DNA from: Ralstonia sp. RRA
GTDB lineage: Bacteria > Pseudomonadota > Gammaproteobacteria > Burkholderiales > Burkholderiaceae
NCBI RefSeq assembly: GCF_037023145.1
Contig: NZ_CP146092.1
Location: 496,001 to 560,000 of the forward strand
Length of the DNA: 64,000 nt
Direction: 5' to 3'
The notes beneath the pieces are model-generated. The model was not told the origin of the DNA and did not search any database. It was given only the letters and a program-made list of their open reading frames with translations. Position 1 is the stretch's first letter; every line of letters begins with the position of its first letter. The position numbers and the translations under genes are program-made. This document shows positions 45,434 to 55,078 of this stretch, one piece after another.

Positions 45434-48400
45434 ATGCCGACGACATCCTTACGCCGCCGCAAGCGGCAACGCATGCTTTCCATCGCGCTAGTGGCTTCGC
45501 CGCTGGCACTGTATGGGCTGGAGGCTCAGGCCGCCTGCACCACCACCGGCACCACCACCACGTGCGATGCCACCGCCCCCAACCCCTGGACGCAAACTGT
45601 CGGCACCGGCAACAAGGCCGTTGAAGACAACCGTACAGTGACGGTGCAGACCGGCAGCACGATCAGCGTGGGCAGCGCCAACGCCATCAGCCTGCGCGAC
45701 AACGCCAACATCAACGTGCAGGGTGGCGCCACCGTCAGCAACAACGCCAGCAGCGGCCCGGGCCTGTTCAACACCGGCAACAACACGATCGAGTTCCGCA
45801 ACAACGGCACGCTCACGGTGGCCGAGGGCGGCAGCGTGTTGTCCAACGGCCGTCAGAACAACGGCGAGGCCGTCAACGTGATGGGCTCGGGCAACACCGT
45901 CATCAACAACGGCACGATCCGCTCGAATAACGCTGCGGCCATTTGGTTCGACAACCTGAGCGGCAGCAACACCGTCATCAATAACGAGACGGGCGTGATC
46001 CAGGCGCCGGGCAACGTGATCGGCAGCGCCGGCAATGCCAGCGTGGATTTCACCAACAAGGGCATCGTGCGCGGCAACCTCGTGTTTGCGGGCGGCAACG
46101 ACACGCTGCGTCTGTACACGGGGTCGACCATCACCGGCAATTTCAACGGTGGCGGCGGCTCCAACACGATCTACCTCAGCGGTACGGGCGACAGCGCGTT
46201 GCCGGGCAACATCAGCAACTTCCAGACGCTCATCAAGAACGGCACGGGCACCTGGACGCTGACCGGCACCGTGAGTGGCGTCCAGAACGCCACCGTGCAG
46301 CAGGGCACGCTCATTCTCACCGGCAACAACGCTGCCTACACCGGCAACATCACCGTGGATGCGGCGGGCACGCTGCAAGGGCGTGCGCAGAGCCTGATGC
46401 CGACCATCGTCAACAACGGCCTGGTGCGCTTTGACCAGCCGGACACCGGCACCTACGCTGGGTCGATCTCCGGCGCGGGCGCGGTTGAGAAGACCGGCGC
46501 AGGCACCCTCACGCTGGCGCCCACGGCTGCTGGCGGCAATACATATGCCGGCGGCACCAGCTTCAACGGCGGCACCGTGGCTATTGGCGCAGACAACGCG
46601 CTTGGTACAGCCACCGGCGGGCTGTCGTTCAACGGTGGCACGCTGCAACTGAACCAGAATCTCGACCTGGCCGGCACACGTGCCGTCACGCTCAATGCGG
46701 GCGGCGGCACGATCGATACGCAGGGCTTTTCGTCGACGCTGTCGCAGGGCATTACGGGCAGCGGCGCACTCGCCAAGCTCGGCAGCGGCGTGCTGACCCT
46801 CAACGGCAACAACAGCGTTGGCGGCGGCACGACTGTTGCGGCCGGCACGCTGGTGGTGGGCGACGCCACGCACAGCAATGCATCGCTGACGGGCTCAACG
46901 CTGGTCAACAGCGGCGCCACGCTGGGCGGCTATGGCAGCGTAAGTGGCAGCGTGCGTAACGACGGCACGCTGGCCGTGGCCGATGCCATGCCGTCGCTGG
47001 CGGGTACCGGTGCAGGCACGGGCACCTTCACCATCAACGGTGCGCTGTTCAATACGGGCCTGATGCAAGTCGGCGGCGCAGGCGTGGGCAATCGTTTGGC
47101 AGTCAACGGCGGTTTCATGGGCGCGGGCGGTACGCTGGCGCTCAACACGCAACTGGGCGCTGACAACTCGCCGACCGACCAACTCGTTCTATCGGGCGGC
47201 GGCGCTGCAGGCAACACGGCAGTGCGCATCAGCAACGTGGGCGGCGCGGGTGCGCAGACCACGGGCAACGGCATTCCGGTCGTGGTGGCCATCAATGGCG
47301 CGACCACGCAGGCGGGTGCGTTTGCACTGGGCGCACCGGTGGTTGCCGGGCCGTATGAGTACACGCTGGTTCGCGGTGGCAATGGCTCGGCGGATAGCTG
47401 GTACCTGCGTTCGACGCGTCCGAATCCGACACCCGACCCCAAGCCGGATCCGCAACCTGATCCGCAACCGAAGCCGGACCCGACGCCCGATCCCAAACCG
47501 ATCGACCCGACGCCCAACGAGACGACCAATCCCACTACGCCCGAGGTGCCGAACTACCGGCCCGAGGTGTCGCTGTACACCGCGGTGCCGTCGATGGCGC
47601 TCATGTACAGCCGCGCCATGCTCGACACGCTGCACGAGCGCGTGGGCGATGAAACCCTGCTGCGCACCGGTGTGCCGAATGGCGATACCACGTTCAACGG
47701 TGCCTGGGCACGCGTGATCGGCCAGAAGGGCAGCCGCATGTCGGACGGCGGCATCTACGGTGCTGACGGCCCCGCGTTTGACTACAAGCTGGCCGCTGTG
47801 CAGCTCGGCGGCGATGTCTACCGCGCGCAGAACGCCGACAACAGCCGCGACCACGCCGGCGTGATGTTCTCCACCGGCCGCATCACCGGCGACGTGACGC
47901 ACGCTGACGGCACCGACGCTGGCAGCAACGCTATCAACGCCACCACGGTGGGTGTCTACTGGACGCACTTCAGCCCGAACGACTGGTACGTCGATGCGGT
48001 TGCTCAGGGCACGCGCTACGACGTGACCTCGTCGCCCATGCGCATGGCTGGGTTGACCTCGCATGGCCTGGGCCATGCGCTGTCGCTGGAAACGGGGTAC
48101 CCGATTGCGCTGGAAAACCGCTGGCGCGTCGAGCCGCAGGCGCAGTTGATCTACCAGCGCATCGGCCTGGCAGATGGCGCCGACCCGGCAGCACAGGTGC
48201 GCTTTGGCAATGCGCAATCGTTGCTGGGCCGCGTGGGCGTGCGTGTGGCGAAGGACTGGGGCGACACGCCCGAGCGTCCGCGTTCCACGTGGTTCCGGGC
48301 GAGCGTGTGGCAGGAGTTCCGCGGCACGACCACGACGTCGTTCTCGTCGGCCAACGGCTGGGTGCCGTTCACCTCAAGCATGCCCGCCACCGTGGTCGAC

Positions 48401-48529
48401 CTGCAGGCGGGCGTGACGGCACAGTTCACGCGTACGGCATCGTTTTATGCCAGCGTGGGCTACCAGATCAGCACCGATGGCCGCCTGCACGGCTACGACG
48501 GCAAGCTCGGCCTGCGCTGGAACTGGTAA
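45434..48529 (+). CDS. autotransporter (type Va secretion) with passenger repeats and beta-barrel
   Basis: 1031 residues from ATG 45434 (GGGGAA upstream). Signal peptide MPTTSLRRRKRQRMLSIALV... cut near EAQA; a passenger of beta-helix type with autotransporter-associated strand repeats (NGTGTWTLTGTVSG, GAGTLTLAPTAAGGNTYAGGT, GSGVLTLNGNNSVGGGTTVAAGTLVV); a proline/aspartate linker at about 735-765; then the barrel domain (AWARVIGQKGSRMSDGG...) ending LGLRWNW, with the aromatic C-terminus recognised by the BAM complex. Exposes or secretes the passenger at the cell surface; probable adhesin. Passenger function unknown. Confidence 0.92.
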   Translation: MPTTSLRRRKRQRMLSIALVASPLALYGLEAQAACTTTGTTTTCDATAPNPWTQTVGTGNKAVEDNRTVTVQTGSTISVGSANAISLRDNANINVQGGATVSNNASSGPGLFNTGNNTIEFRNNGTLTVAEGGSVLSNGRQNNGEAVNVMGSGNTVINNGTIRSNNAAAIWFDNLSGSNTVINNETGVIQAPGNVIGSAGNASVDFTNKGIVRGNLVFAGGNDTLRLYTGSTITGNFNGGGGSNTIYLSGTGDSALPGNISNFQTLIKNGTGTWTLTGTVSGVQNATVQQGTLILTGNNAAYTGNITVDAAGTLQGRAQSLMPTIVNNGLVRFDQPDTGTYAGSISGAGAVEKTGAGTLTLAPTAAGGNTYAGGTSFNGGTVAIGADNALGTATGGLSFNGGTLQLNQNLDLAGTRAVTLNAGGGTIDTQGFSSTLSQGITGSGALAKLGSGVLTLNGNNSVGGGTTVAAGTLVVGDATHSNASLTGSTLVNSGATLGGYGSVSGSVRNDGTLAVADAMPSLAGTGAGTGTFTINGALFNTGLMQVGGAGVGNRLAVNGGFMGAGGTLALNTQLGADNSPTDQLVLSGGGAAGNTAVRISNVGGAGAQTTGNGIPVVVAINGATTQAGAFALGAPVVAGPYEYTLVRGGNGSADSWYLRSTRPNPTPDPKPDPQPDPQPKPDPTPDPKPIDPTPNETTNPTTPEVPNYRPEVSLYTAVPSMALMYSRAMLDTLHERVGDETLLRTGVPNGDTTFNGAWARVIGQKGSRMSDGGIYGADGPAFDYKLAAVQLGGDVYRAQNADNSRDHAGVMFSTGRITGDVTHADGTDAGSNAINATTVGVYWTHFSPNDWYVDAVAQGTRYDVTSSPMRMAGLTSHGLGHALSLETGYPIALENRWRVEPQAQLIYQRIGLADGADPAAQVRFGNAQSLLGRVGVRVAKDWGDTPERPRSTWFRASVWQEFRGTTTTSFSSANGWVPFTSSMPATVVDLQAGVTAQFTRTASFYASVGYQISTDGRLHGYDGKLGLRWNW

Positions 48530-48571
48530 TGCGAGTGCACTGAAACCGGCTGTAACACGCGCAGCCTGAAT

Positions 48572-48655
48572 ACCCCCGGTCGCCCCGGGGGTTCTGCTGC
48601 AACGCGACAACCGCCACGGGGAGCCCCGGCCTATGCCGGTGGCTCCCCGTTTTGC
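48572..48655 (+). terminator. two tandem hairpins after the autotransporter gene
   Basis: A CCCCCGG/CCGGGGG hairpin at 48572-48592 and a longer ACGGGGAGCC/GGCTCCCCGT stem at 48616-48650 followed by TTTTGCTT. Either can act as terminator; the second is stronger. Confidence 0.75.
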
Positions 48656-48988
48656 TTGGTGCCATGCGGTGCTGTGGCTGGATTGCGAATTTCTCTCACA
48701 CATCCCGGGCTCAGGTGCGAGGCTGGAATTCGTGAAAACCCTAGGAAACCCGCGCCAACCTTAGCGATTGGTTATTTCATACGGAAAGCCTACGCTTACT
48801 GCGTAGTACTACGTGTGGTGCGTGCGTACAGGTGCGGATGGTATTGCGAGGATGGCGCGATCACAGTGCGCCGGATAACGAAAAGACGGAAAGCACATCC
48901 TCAGCATTCCGACCGGTCACGCGGCATGCGTGGCACCTCACCGGTTCACAACAACAACCGAAGTCCCTCGAGCATCAGGAGACAACCC
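48656..48988. other. intergenic region upstream of the DUF3311/mctP genes
   Basis: About 330 bp without a gene. A perfect 12-bp palindrome CGTAGTACTACG lies at 48802-48813, about 175 bp before the DUF3311 start, and is a candidate regulator site. Confidence 0.5.
48802..48813. promoter_or_regulatory. palindrome upstream of DUF3311/mctP
   Basis: CGTAGTACTACG, perfect 12-bp dyad, within the promoter-bearing gap. The TAC...GTA symmetry is seen at many LuxR-type response-regulator sites; the cognate regulator is not in this window. Confidence 0.4.
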
Positions 48989-49168
48989 ATGAAGTTCTTG
49001 CTCGCATTGCCATTCATCGGCCTGCTGTGGGTGCCGTTCTATAACCAGGAAACGCCCACGCTCTTCGGCTTTCCGTTCTTCTACTGGTACCAGTTCCTGT
49101 GGGTGCCGATCACCTCGTTGCTGATCTGGATCGTCTTCAAGAACGGTCAGAGCAAAGGAGAAGAATGA
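48989..49168 (+). CDS. DUF3311 small membrane protein
   Basis: 59 residues, two membrane segments (MKFLLALPFIGLLWVPFYN and FFYWYQFLWVPITSLLIWIVF) separated by a short loop, ending in a charged tail. DUF3311 proteins are consistently encoded beside sodium/solute symporters such as MctP, probably as small subunits. Its stop overlaps the mctP start region (ATGATG at 49165). Confidence 0.88.
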   Translation: MKFLLALPFIGLLWVPFYNQETPTLFGFPFFYWYQFLWVPITSLLIWIVFKNGQSKGEE

Positions 49169-50676
49169 TGGACGGACAGATCAACTGGACCGCGCTCGCG
49201 GTCTTCGTCTTCTTCTTCGCCCTGGTCACGGTGCTGGGCTTCATCGCCTCGCGCTGGCAGCGTGGGCAGTCCGACAAGGGCGCGCACATTGACGAATGGG
49301 GCCTGGGCGGCCGCAACTTTGGCACCTGGATCACGTGGTTCCTGGTAGGCGGCGATTTCTACACCGCCTATACCGTGATTGCCGTGCCGGCACTCGTGTA
49401 CGCGGTGGGTGCGTACGGCTTCTTCGCGCTGCCGTACACGATCCTGGTGTACCCGATCGTGTTCCTGATCATGCCCAAGCTGTGGAAGGTGGCGCATGCC
49501 AACGGCCACGTCACGGCAGCGGATGCTGTGTACGGCCGCTACGGCTCTCGCTCGTTGGAGTTTGCGGTGGCGCTGACGGGGGTGGTGGCGACCATGCCCT
49601 ACATCGCGCTGCAGCTCATCGGCATGGAAGTCGTGATCAAGGCGCTGGGCCTGACGGGTGAGCTGCCGCTGGCCGCCGCCTTCGTCATTCTGGCGCTGTA
49701 CACGTACTCCGCCGGCCTGCGCGCACCGGCGCTCATCGCCTTCGTCAAAGACATCATGATCTACATCGTGGTGCTGGTGGCGGTGGTGCTGGTGCCGGCC
49801 AAGCTGGGTGGTTACGGTGCGGTGTTTGCCACAGCGCATGACGCATTCGCGCTCAAGGGCGGCGCCACGGGCCTCACGCTCAAACCGGCGCAGTTCCTGC
49901 CGTTCGCCACGCTGGCCATCGGCTCGGCACTGGCGGCGTTCATGTATCCGCACACGCTCACCGGCATCTTTGCGGCGCGCAGTGCAGACACCATCCGCAA
50001 GAACGCCGTGTTCCTGCCCGCCTATACCGTGCTGCTGGGTTTGATTGCGCTGCTGGGCTTCATGGCCTATGCGGCGGGCATCAAGGTCACCAACAACAAC
50101 GACGTGGTGCCTGCGCTGTTCAACGCGCTGTTCCCGAGCTGGTTCACGGGCTTTGCGTTCTCGGCCATCGCCATCGGTGCGCTGGTGCCGGCGGCGGTCA
50201 TGTCGATTGGTGCGGCCAACCTGTTCACGCGCAACTTCTGGAAGCCCTACGTGGCACCGGATCTGAACCCGGCTGGTGAAGAGAAGGTGGCCAAGGTGAT
50301 CTCGCTGATCGTCAAGGCGGGCGCGCTGGTGTTCATCCTGTTCCTGCCCACCAAGTTTGCGCTGGACCTGCAACTGCTGGGCGGCGTGTGGATCGTGCAG
50401 ACCTTCCCATCGGTGGTGTTCGGGTTGTTCAACCTGTCCAACCGCTTCCGCGCACCGGCGCTGTTGGCCGGCTGGGCGGCCGGCATGGTCAGCGGCAGCT
50501 GGCTGGCGTTTTCTGATGGCATCAAGCCGGTGCACACCTTCGTGATGGGTGGCGACAAGTACACCATCTACACGGGCCTGGCGGCGCTGGTGTTCAACAT
50601 TGTCGTGGCCGTGGTGGTGCAGCTGATCTTCGGCAAGCGTGGGGAAGCAACGCACGCTGTCCGTCAGCCGAGCTGA
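49165..50676 (+). CDS. mctP: monocarboxylate uptake permease, SSS family
   Basis: 503 residues from ATG 49165 or 49168 (AAGGAG upstream), with about 13 membrane segments. SSS-family features are clear: DEWGLGGRNFGTWITWFLVGGDFYTAYT near the N-terminus, the GRYGSRSLEF loop and GSALAAFMYPHTLTGIFAARSADTIRKNAVFLP. This matches MctP, which takes up lactate, pyruvate, propionate, acetate or alanine. Translationally linked to the DUF3311 gene; a terminator follows at 50705. Confidence 0.9.
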   Translation: MMDGQINWTALAVFVFFFALVTVLGFIASRWQRGQSDKGAHIDEWGLGGRNFGTWITWFLVGGDFYTAYTVIAVPALVYAVGAYGFFALPYTILVYPIVFLIMPKLWKVAHANGHVTAADAVYGRYGSRSLEFAVALTGVVATMPYIALQLIGMEVVIKALGLTGELPLAAAFVILALYTYSAGLRAPALIAFVKDIMIYIVVLVAVVLVPAKLGGYGAVFATAHDAFALKGGATGLTLKPAQFLPFATLAIGSALAAFMYPHTLTGIFAARSADTIRKNAVFLPAYTVLLGLIALLGFMAYAAGIKVTNNNDVVPALFNALFPSWFTGFAFSAIAIGALVPAAVMSIGAANLFTRNFWKPYVAPDLNPAGEEKVAKVISLIVKAGALVFILFLPTKFALDLQLLGGVWIVQTFPSVVFGLFNLSNRFRAPALLAGWAAGMVSGSWLAFSDGIKPVHTFVMGGDKYTIYTGLAALVFNIVVAVVVQLIFGKRGEATHAVRQPS

Positions 50677-50704
50677 TTGGCGCGCTAGCGCATCTGCAGG
50701 GATG

Positions 50705-50736
50705 AAGGGGCTGGTACCGAAGGGTGCCGGCCCCTT
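50705..50736 (+). terminator. terminator of mctP
   Basis: Long GC-rich hairpin (GGGGC-TGG-TACC against GGGTGCCGGCCCC) followed by TTTT, 29 bp after the stop. Confidence 0.8.
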
Positions 50737-50886
50737 TTGGTTGGGCCTTTTGTGAACCAGCGGAATCAAACGTCGCTTACCGCCGCATTGCGGCCCTTCG
50801 CTTCTTTGGCCCGAGCCGCTTCAAGTGTGAGATGGATCTAGCGCCCGAGTACGCGCGAAGGTCGCTCACAGCCTGATTCCCGCGGC

Positions 50887-51222
50887 TCAAGGCTTACGCC
50901 CGAAGGCCTCGCGCAGCTTGAGCTTGGCGGCCTTGAGCTCGGCTTGCCGGCCGCGCGGTAGATTTTTGCCCGCCCGGTTGATATAGAAATTCAGCATCGA
51001 CATGGCGGATTGGAACGGTGTGCCTTTTCGCCTCCTGCTATGTGTGGACGAGCGTTTCAATGATTGTGCAATCTCGTCAGCGCTCCCCGACTTGAAGATG
51101 CCGGCCTCCAAGTCGAGCGCATTGCTGGTCTCCATCACCCGATGGGACCAGCGCGTCGACGATGCTTTTGTTCGGCTCGGTCTTGTCGACTTGGCTGACC
51201 GAGATGACTTCTTCGCAGTCAT
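50887..51222 (-). CDS. DUF3175 protein
   Basis: 111 residues. A Lys/Ser-rich start (MTAKKSSRSAKSTRPSRTKAS) leads into the conserved DUF3175 block: RWSHRVMETSNALDLEAGIF, LKRSSTHSRRRKGTPFQSAMSMLNFYINRAGKNLP. Basic, possibly nucleic-acid binding. First member of a run of small stress-type genes. Function unknown. Confidence 0.88.
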   Translation of the reverse strand: MTAKKSSRSAKSTRPSRTKASSTRWSHRVMETSNALDLEAGIFKSGSADEIAQSLKRSSTHSRRRKGTPFQSAMSMLNFYINRAGKNLPRGRQAELKAAKLKLREAFGRKP

Positions 51223-51453
51223 GCGTCTTTCTCCGGCAAGCGTGGTTCCAAGAAGATGCCACGCAATGCCTATGCCTAGGTCAGCGCTCTCCAGATGAGA
51301 ATCGTGCGGTCATCGTGCCATGCCGGCCGCCAGGAATTTGGCTCGTGCGATCAGCCCATAGGCACGCGGCTTGCGACACCTACCGCACGAATGCCGTCGG
51401 CGCCATTGCGGCAGCGGACGGTGCTGACAGACGTTGCACACACGGAGGTCGAC

Positions 51454-51642
51454 ATGCCTGCTAAATCCAAGGCACAGCAAATGGCAGCCGGCGCTGCACT
51501 TTCCGCAAAGCGCGGGGATAGAAGTCCCGGGTCGTTAAAGGGCGCTTCGAAATCGATGTACGACTCGATGAGCGAAACGCAGCTCAGAGAATTTGCATCG
51601 GCGAAGCAGAAGGGAAAACCGCGGCAGAGAGCCAAGCATTGA
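51454..51642 (+). CDS. DUF3008 family small protein
   Basis: 62 residues from ATG 51454, with GGAGG six bases upstream. The product (MPAKSKAQQMAAGAALSAKRG...LKGASKSMYDSMSETQLREFASAKQKG) carries the DUF3008 pattern, a Lys-rich, probably partly disordered protein. The longer frame upstream is not coding. Function unknown; lies in a stress-type cluster. Confidence 0.85.
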   Translation: MPAKSKAQQMAAGAALSAKRGDRSPGSLKGASKSMYDSMSETQLREFASAKQKGKPRQRAKH

Positions 51643-51696
51643 ACATTCGGCAGCAACGCATATCGGCCCATCTCACGGCCATGTAGAGGAGGCGTC

Positions 51697-51858
51697 ATGC
51701 TTCATTACGCTCTGATCTTTTTCGTCGTTGCGATTATCGCGGCGGTGCTCGGCTTTGGCGGCATTGCAGCCGGTGCTGCATCCATCGCAAAGATTCTTTT
51801 CTATATCTTTCTCATCCTCTTTCTGGCCTCGCTGCTGTTTGGTATCACCAGACGGTGA
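51697..51858 (+). CDS. DUF1328 small membrane protein
   Basis: 53 residues from ATG 51697, preceded by AGAGGAGG. Two hydrophobic helices ([25 protein letters not shown] and [18 protein letters not shown]) ending GITRR match DUF1328/YtjA-type small membrane proteins, often stress-induced. Follows the DUF3008 gene by 54 bp on the same strand. Too short to be caught by a 60-codon filter. Confidence 0.88.
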   Translation: MLHYALIFFVVAIIAAVLGFGGIAAGAASIAKILFYIFLILFLASLLFGITRR

Positions 51859-52065
51859 CGCGCGTCCTGTGGGTCTGCTGTGCGCCCGTTGAGCCTGAGC
51901 TCGTGATCAAGTTCGATCTCTTAGTGAGAGCGAGTACCTCATGCGCGTCAAACGGTGATTGCGCCAAGATGGCTGAGTCGCCAGATCGTTGGCGTTAAGA
52001 ATCAGTTGAAGGTCGCAGCGCAATAGTGGGTGGACTCACCACCACGTCGCTCATCCGATCCAACA

Positions 52066-52096
52066 AAAGACCCGCCATGCGTGCATGCGGGTCTTT
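52066..52096. terminator. bidirectional terminator between DUF1328 and PRC-barrel genes
   Basis: AAAGACCCGC (52066-52075) pairs with GCGGGTCTTT (52087-52096); serves the convergent genes on either side. Confidence 0.8.
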
Positions 52097-52132
52097 GTGC
52101 TTTTTGGGGCGGCATACGCAGTCAGCGCAGCG

Positions 52133-52588
52133 TTAGAACTCCTCCCAATAGGGACGTGCACTGTAGTACTCGTGCACCCGCGTGGCCCACGTCGTATCTG
52201 CCATACTCGGCCATCGGTCCTTATCAAAGCCGTGCGACACGTCCAGTCTGTCCTTCTCGATATCCAGCACAAAACACTTGCGCTCGATATCAAGCGCCAT
52301 CGCCCCCCACGGAACGGCGAACAGCTTGTCACCAATCCCCAGGAAGCCTCCCACCGAAAGCACCGCGTAGGCGATTCGCCCACGTTGAACATCAAGCATG
52401 ATGTCGGTGATCTTGCCCAGATCTTCCCCGCGTGTGTTGACCACACGGTCCCCTTCAAGGGTATCGGCCCCCATCAATTCAGGGCCTGGGCCTAGCGATG
52501 ACGATTCATCGCGTCCGATGATGCGCATGCGTACACCTGGTGTTGTTGCGCCTGATGTCAAAGCTGCATTTGATGTCGTGTAGTCCAT
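52133..52588 (-). CDS. PRC-barrel domain protein
   Basis: 151 residues from ATG 52588 (GGAGA upstream). The PRC-barrel lies at about 40-105: LMGADTLEGDRVVNTRGEDLGKITDIMLDVQRGRIAYAVLSVGGFLGIGDKLFAVPWGAMALD. A C-terminal tail (RVHEYYSARPYWEEF) follows. Cytoplasmic; such proteins are common in envelope and general stress regulons. Divergent from the hemerythrin gene. Confidence 0.9.
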   Translation of the reverse strand: MDYTTSNAALTSGATTPGVRMRIIGRDESSSLGPGPELMGADTLEGDRVVNTRGEDLGKITDIMLDVQRGRIAYAVLSVGGFLGIGDKLFAVPWGAMALDIERKCFVLDIEKDRLDVSHGFDKDRWPSMADTTWATRVHEYYSARPYWEEF

Positions 52589-52770
52589 CACGTTGTCTCC
52601 AATAAAGTGGATTCGTTCGGAAAATGCGGACGGTACTGCGCAGTCTTCAGACTGATCGACTGCCCGCGATCCGTGACGGCTTCTGGAGCAAGAAACCGGC
52701 CCAGAGGAAATGAGGGCGCCGGTATGACGTTTGCTCACCAGACGAGAGCAAATCATTTCAGGAGCACTCC

Positions 52771-53253
52771 ATGAACAAGGCAGAGATTCCAGTCGCCCAA
52801 CGTACCGTGCTGTCAATGCTTCTCGACGACCACCGTGAGGTCAGGAAGCTATTCAAAGACTTTGCGCAGGAAAAACACGAAGTCAACCGAGAGAGCATTG
52901 CGCGAGAGGCCTGTGAAAAACTGACAGTGCATACCCAGTTGGAAGAGGAGATTTTCTATCCCGCTGTGCGGGAATCGAACGACAACGCCTTCCGGGATCT
53001 GGTAGACGAGGCCATTGTCGAGCATGCCAGCGTCAAAGATCTGATCCGGCAGTTGACCTCCATGCATGCAGGAGATGACCTCTTCGATGCAAAGTTCACG
53101 GTGCTTGCCGAGTATGTCGCCCACCACGTCGAAGAGGAGGAAACCGAACTGTTCCCGAAATTGATTCGGGAGCATGTGGATCTACGCGCGCTGGAGGCGC
53201 CGATGGCGGAGCGCAAAGAGACGTTGACCGGACAAACCACCAAGCCGGTCTGA
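52771..53253 (+). CDS. hemerythrin-like (HHE) protein
   Basis: 160 residues, a single four-helix bundle. Iron ligands expected in LLDDHREVRKLF, HTQLEEEIFYP, EHASVKDLI and HHVEEEETELFPKL are all present in the order of the hemerythrin/HHE domain. Binds a di-iron centre; roles in the family include oxygen or NO handling. The stop is only 16 bp before the ATG of the next gene, so they are probably cotranscribed. Confidence 0.92.
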   Translation: MNKAEIPVAQRTVLSMLLDDHREVRKLFKDFAQEKHEVNRESIAREACEKLTVHTQLEEEIFYPAVRESNDNAFRDLVDEAIVEHASVKDLIRQLTSMHAGDDLFDAKFTVLAEYVAHHVEEEETELFPKLIREHVDLRALEAPMAERKETLTGQTTKPV

Positions 53254-53313
53254 CGACCAAGGAGCCACCATGCAGTCAGCGATTTCCTGATCGAACGGCT
53301 CCATGCGTGGGGT

Positions 53314-55056
53314 GTGCGTCGCATTTACGGATACCCCGGCGACGGCATCAATGGCATGTTTGGTGCGCTGGCACGGGCCCGCGGCAAGATCGAGTTCATC
53401 CAGGCGCGCCATGAAGAGATGGCTGCGTTCATGGCGACTGCGCACGCCAAGTTCACCGGAGAGCTTGGTGTCTGCATTGCCACGTCGGGCCCGGGTGCCT
53501 CGCACCTCATTACCGGGCTGTACGACGCAAGAATGGACCACATGCCGGTGCTTGCCATCGCGGGCCAGCAGGCACGCACGGCGATTGGTGGCCACTATCA
53601 ACAGGAAGTCGATCTGGTCGCGATGTTCCGCGATGTCGCTGGCGCTTTTGTCCACCAGGCAAGCGTGCCCGCGCAGGTGCGCCACTTGCTGGACCGCGCC
53701 GTGCGCATTGCCATTGGTCAACGGCGCGTTACCGCGTTGGTGTTACCCAATGACCTTCAGGAGATGCCTTACCAAGCGCCTGCGCATGCTCACGGAACAC
53801 TGCACTCCGGAGTTGGATACAGCGCGCCGTGCGTGGTGCCGCAAGAGGCCGATCTCCAGCGCGCCGCAGACGTGCTCAACGAGGGCCGACGTGTTGCCAT
53901 GCTGGTCGGCGCCGGCGCGCTGCATGCCAGCGCTGAGGTCGCAGCAGTGGCGCAAACCTTGGGGGCAGGCGTTGCCAAGGCTTTACTGGGGAAGGCGGTG
54001 CTCCCCGACGATCTGCCATGCGTGACGGGTGCGATCGGGCTGCTCGGCACGGAACCGAGCTGGGAACTGATGAACCACTGCGACACGTTGCTGATGGTGG
54101 GTTCAGGCTTTCCCTACGCGGAATTCCTACCCAAGGAGGGGCAAGCACGCGCCGTACAGATCGACATTGATCCGGGCATGCTGAGCTTGCGATATCCGAT
54201 GGAGGTCAACCTCGTGGGGGACAGCGCACAGACGCTGCAGAAACTGCTGCCGCTGCTCCAACGCAAAACCGATTCCTACTGGCCCGACCGTATCGCGCGC
54301 TGGAATGCGGCTTGGTGGAAAAGGCTGCAGCAGCGTGCCATGCAGCCGGCTTACCCTGTGAACCCACAGCGCGTGTTCTGGGAGCTCTCTCCTCGTCTTC
54401 CGGCCAACGTGATCGTGACCAGCGACTCGGGTACTTGCGCCAACTGGTACGCGCGCGATCTCAAGTTTCGGCCCGGCATGATGGGCTCGCTATCAGGGGG
54501 CCTGGCATCAATGGGGGCAGCCGTACCCTATGCGATTGCAGCCAAGTTCGCCTATCCCGATCGGCCCGTTATCGCTTTGGTTGGGGACGGTGCCATGCAG
54601 ATGAACAACATGGCGGAACTGATTACAGTGGCCAAGTACTGGAAGCAGTGGGCCAGCCCACGCTGGATCTGCGTGGTGCTGAACAACCAAGACCTGAATG
54701 AGGTGACATGGGAGCAACGCGTGATGGAGGGCGATCCGAAGTTTCCGGCATCGCAGGATATTCCGAACGTGCCGTATCACCGCTTTGCCGAACTGCTCGA
54801 ACTCAAAGGGTTGTACGTGGACCAACCGGAACAGTTGCCCAACGCGTGGGAGGAGGCCCTGGCCGCAGATCGCCCCGTCGTTCTGGAAGTCAAGACCGAT
54901 CCGGATGTGCCGCCGCTGCCACCGCATGTCACGTTGCGGCAGGCGCGCCATTTCGTCGGTGCGCTCGTGAGCGGAGACCCTGATGTGGGTGGAGTGCTGC
55001 GTGGAACGGCCCGGCAGGTTCTCTCGACCTTACTTCCAGAGAAGAAGGGCCAGTAG
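53314..55056 (+). CDS. thiamine-pyrophosphate-dependent enzyme (pyruvate oxidase/acetolactate-synthase-like), 5' end frameshifted
   Basis: 580 residues in the main frame, of the YdaP/pyruvate-oxidase-like type: GYPGDGINGMFGAL and the catalytic Glu in ARHEEMAAFMA, central FAD/NAD-like domain, and the C-terminal TPP/Mg motif GDGAMQMNNMAELITVAKY with NNQDLNEVTWEQR. The natural start (ATG 53270 with AAGGAG seven bases upstream) is in another frame and hits TGA after six codons, while the correct frame reads AVSDFLIERLHAWGVRRIYGYPG from 53272. One missing base just after the ATG explains both. As written, only a GTG at 53314 could start the protein, losing the first helix. Confidence 0.85.
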   Translation: MRRIYGYPGDGINGMFGALARARGKIEFIQARHEEMAAFMATAHAKFTGELGVCIATSGPGASHLITGLYDARMDHMPVLAIAGQQARTAIGGHYQQEVDLVAMFRDVAGAFVHQASVPAQVRHLLDRAVRIAIGQRRVTALVLPNDLQEMPYQAPAHAHGTLHSGVGYSAPCVVPQEADLQRAADVLNEGRRVAMLVGAGALHASAEVAAVAQTLGAGVAKALLGKAVLPDDLPCVTGAIGLLGTEPSWELMNHCDTLLMVGSGFPYAEFLPKEGQARAVQIDIDPGMLSLRYPMEVNLVGDSAQTLQKLLPLLQRKTDSYWPDRIARWNAAWWKRLQQRAMQPAYPVNPQRVFWELSPRLPANVIVTSDSGTCANWYARDLKFRPGMMGSLSGGLASMGAAVPYAIAAKFAYPDRPVIALVGDGAMQMNNMAELITVAKYWKQWASPRWICVVLNNQDLNEVTWEQRVMEGDPKFPASQDIPNVPYHRFAELLELKGLYVDQPEQLPNAWEEALAADRPVVLEVKTDPDVPPLPPHVTLRQARHFVGALVSGDPDVGGVLRGTARQVLSTLLPEKKGQ

Positions 55057-55078
55057 CAGAAGGCATGAAATAGCGAAC

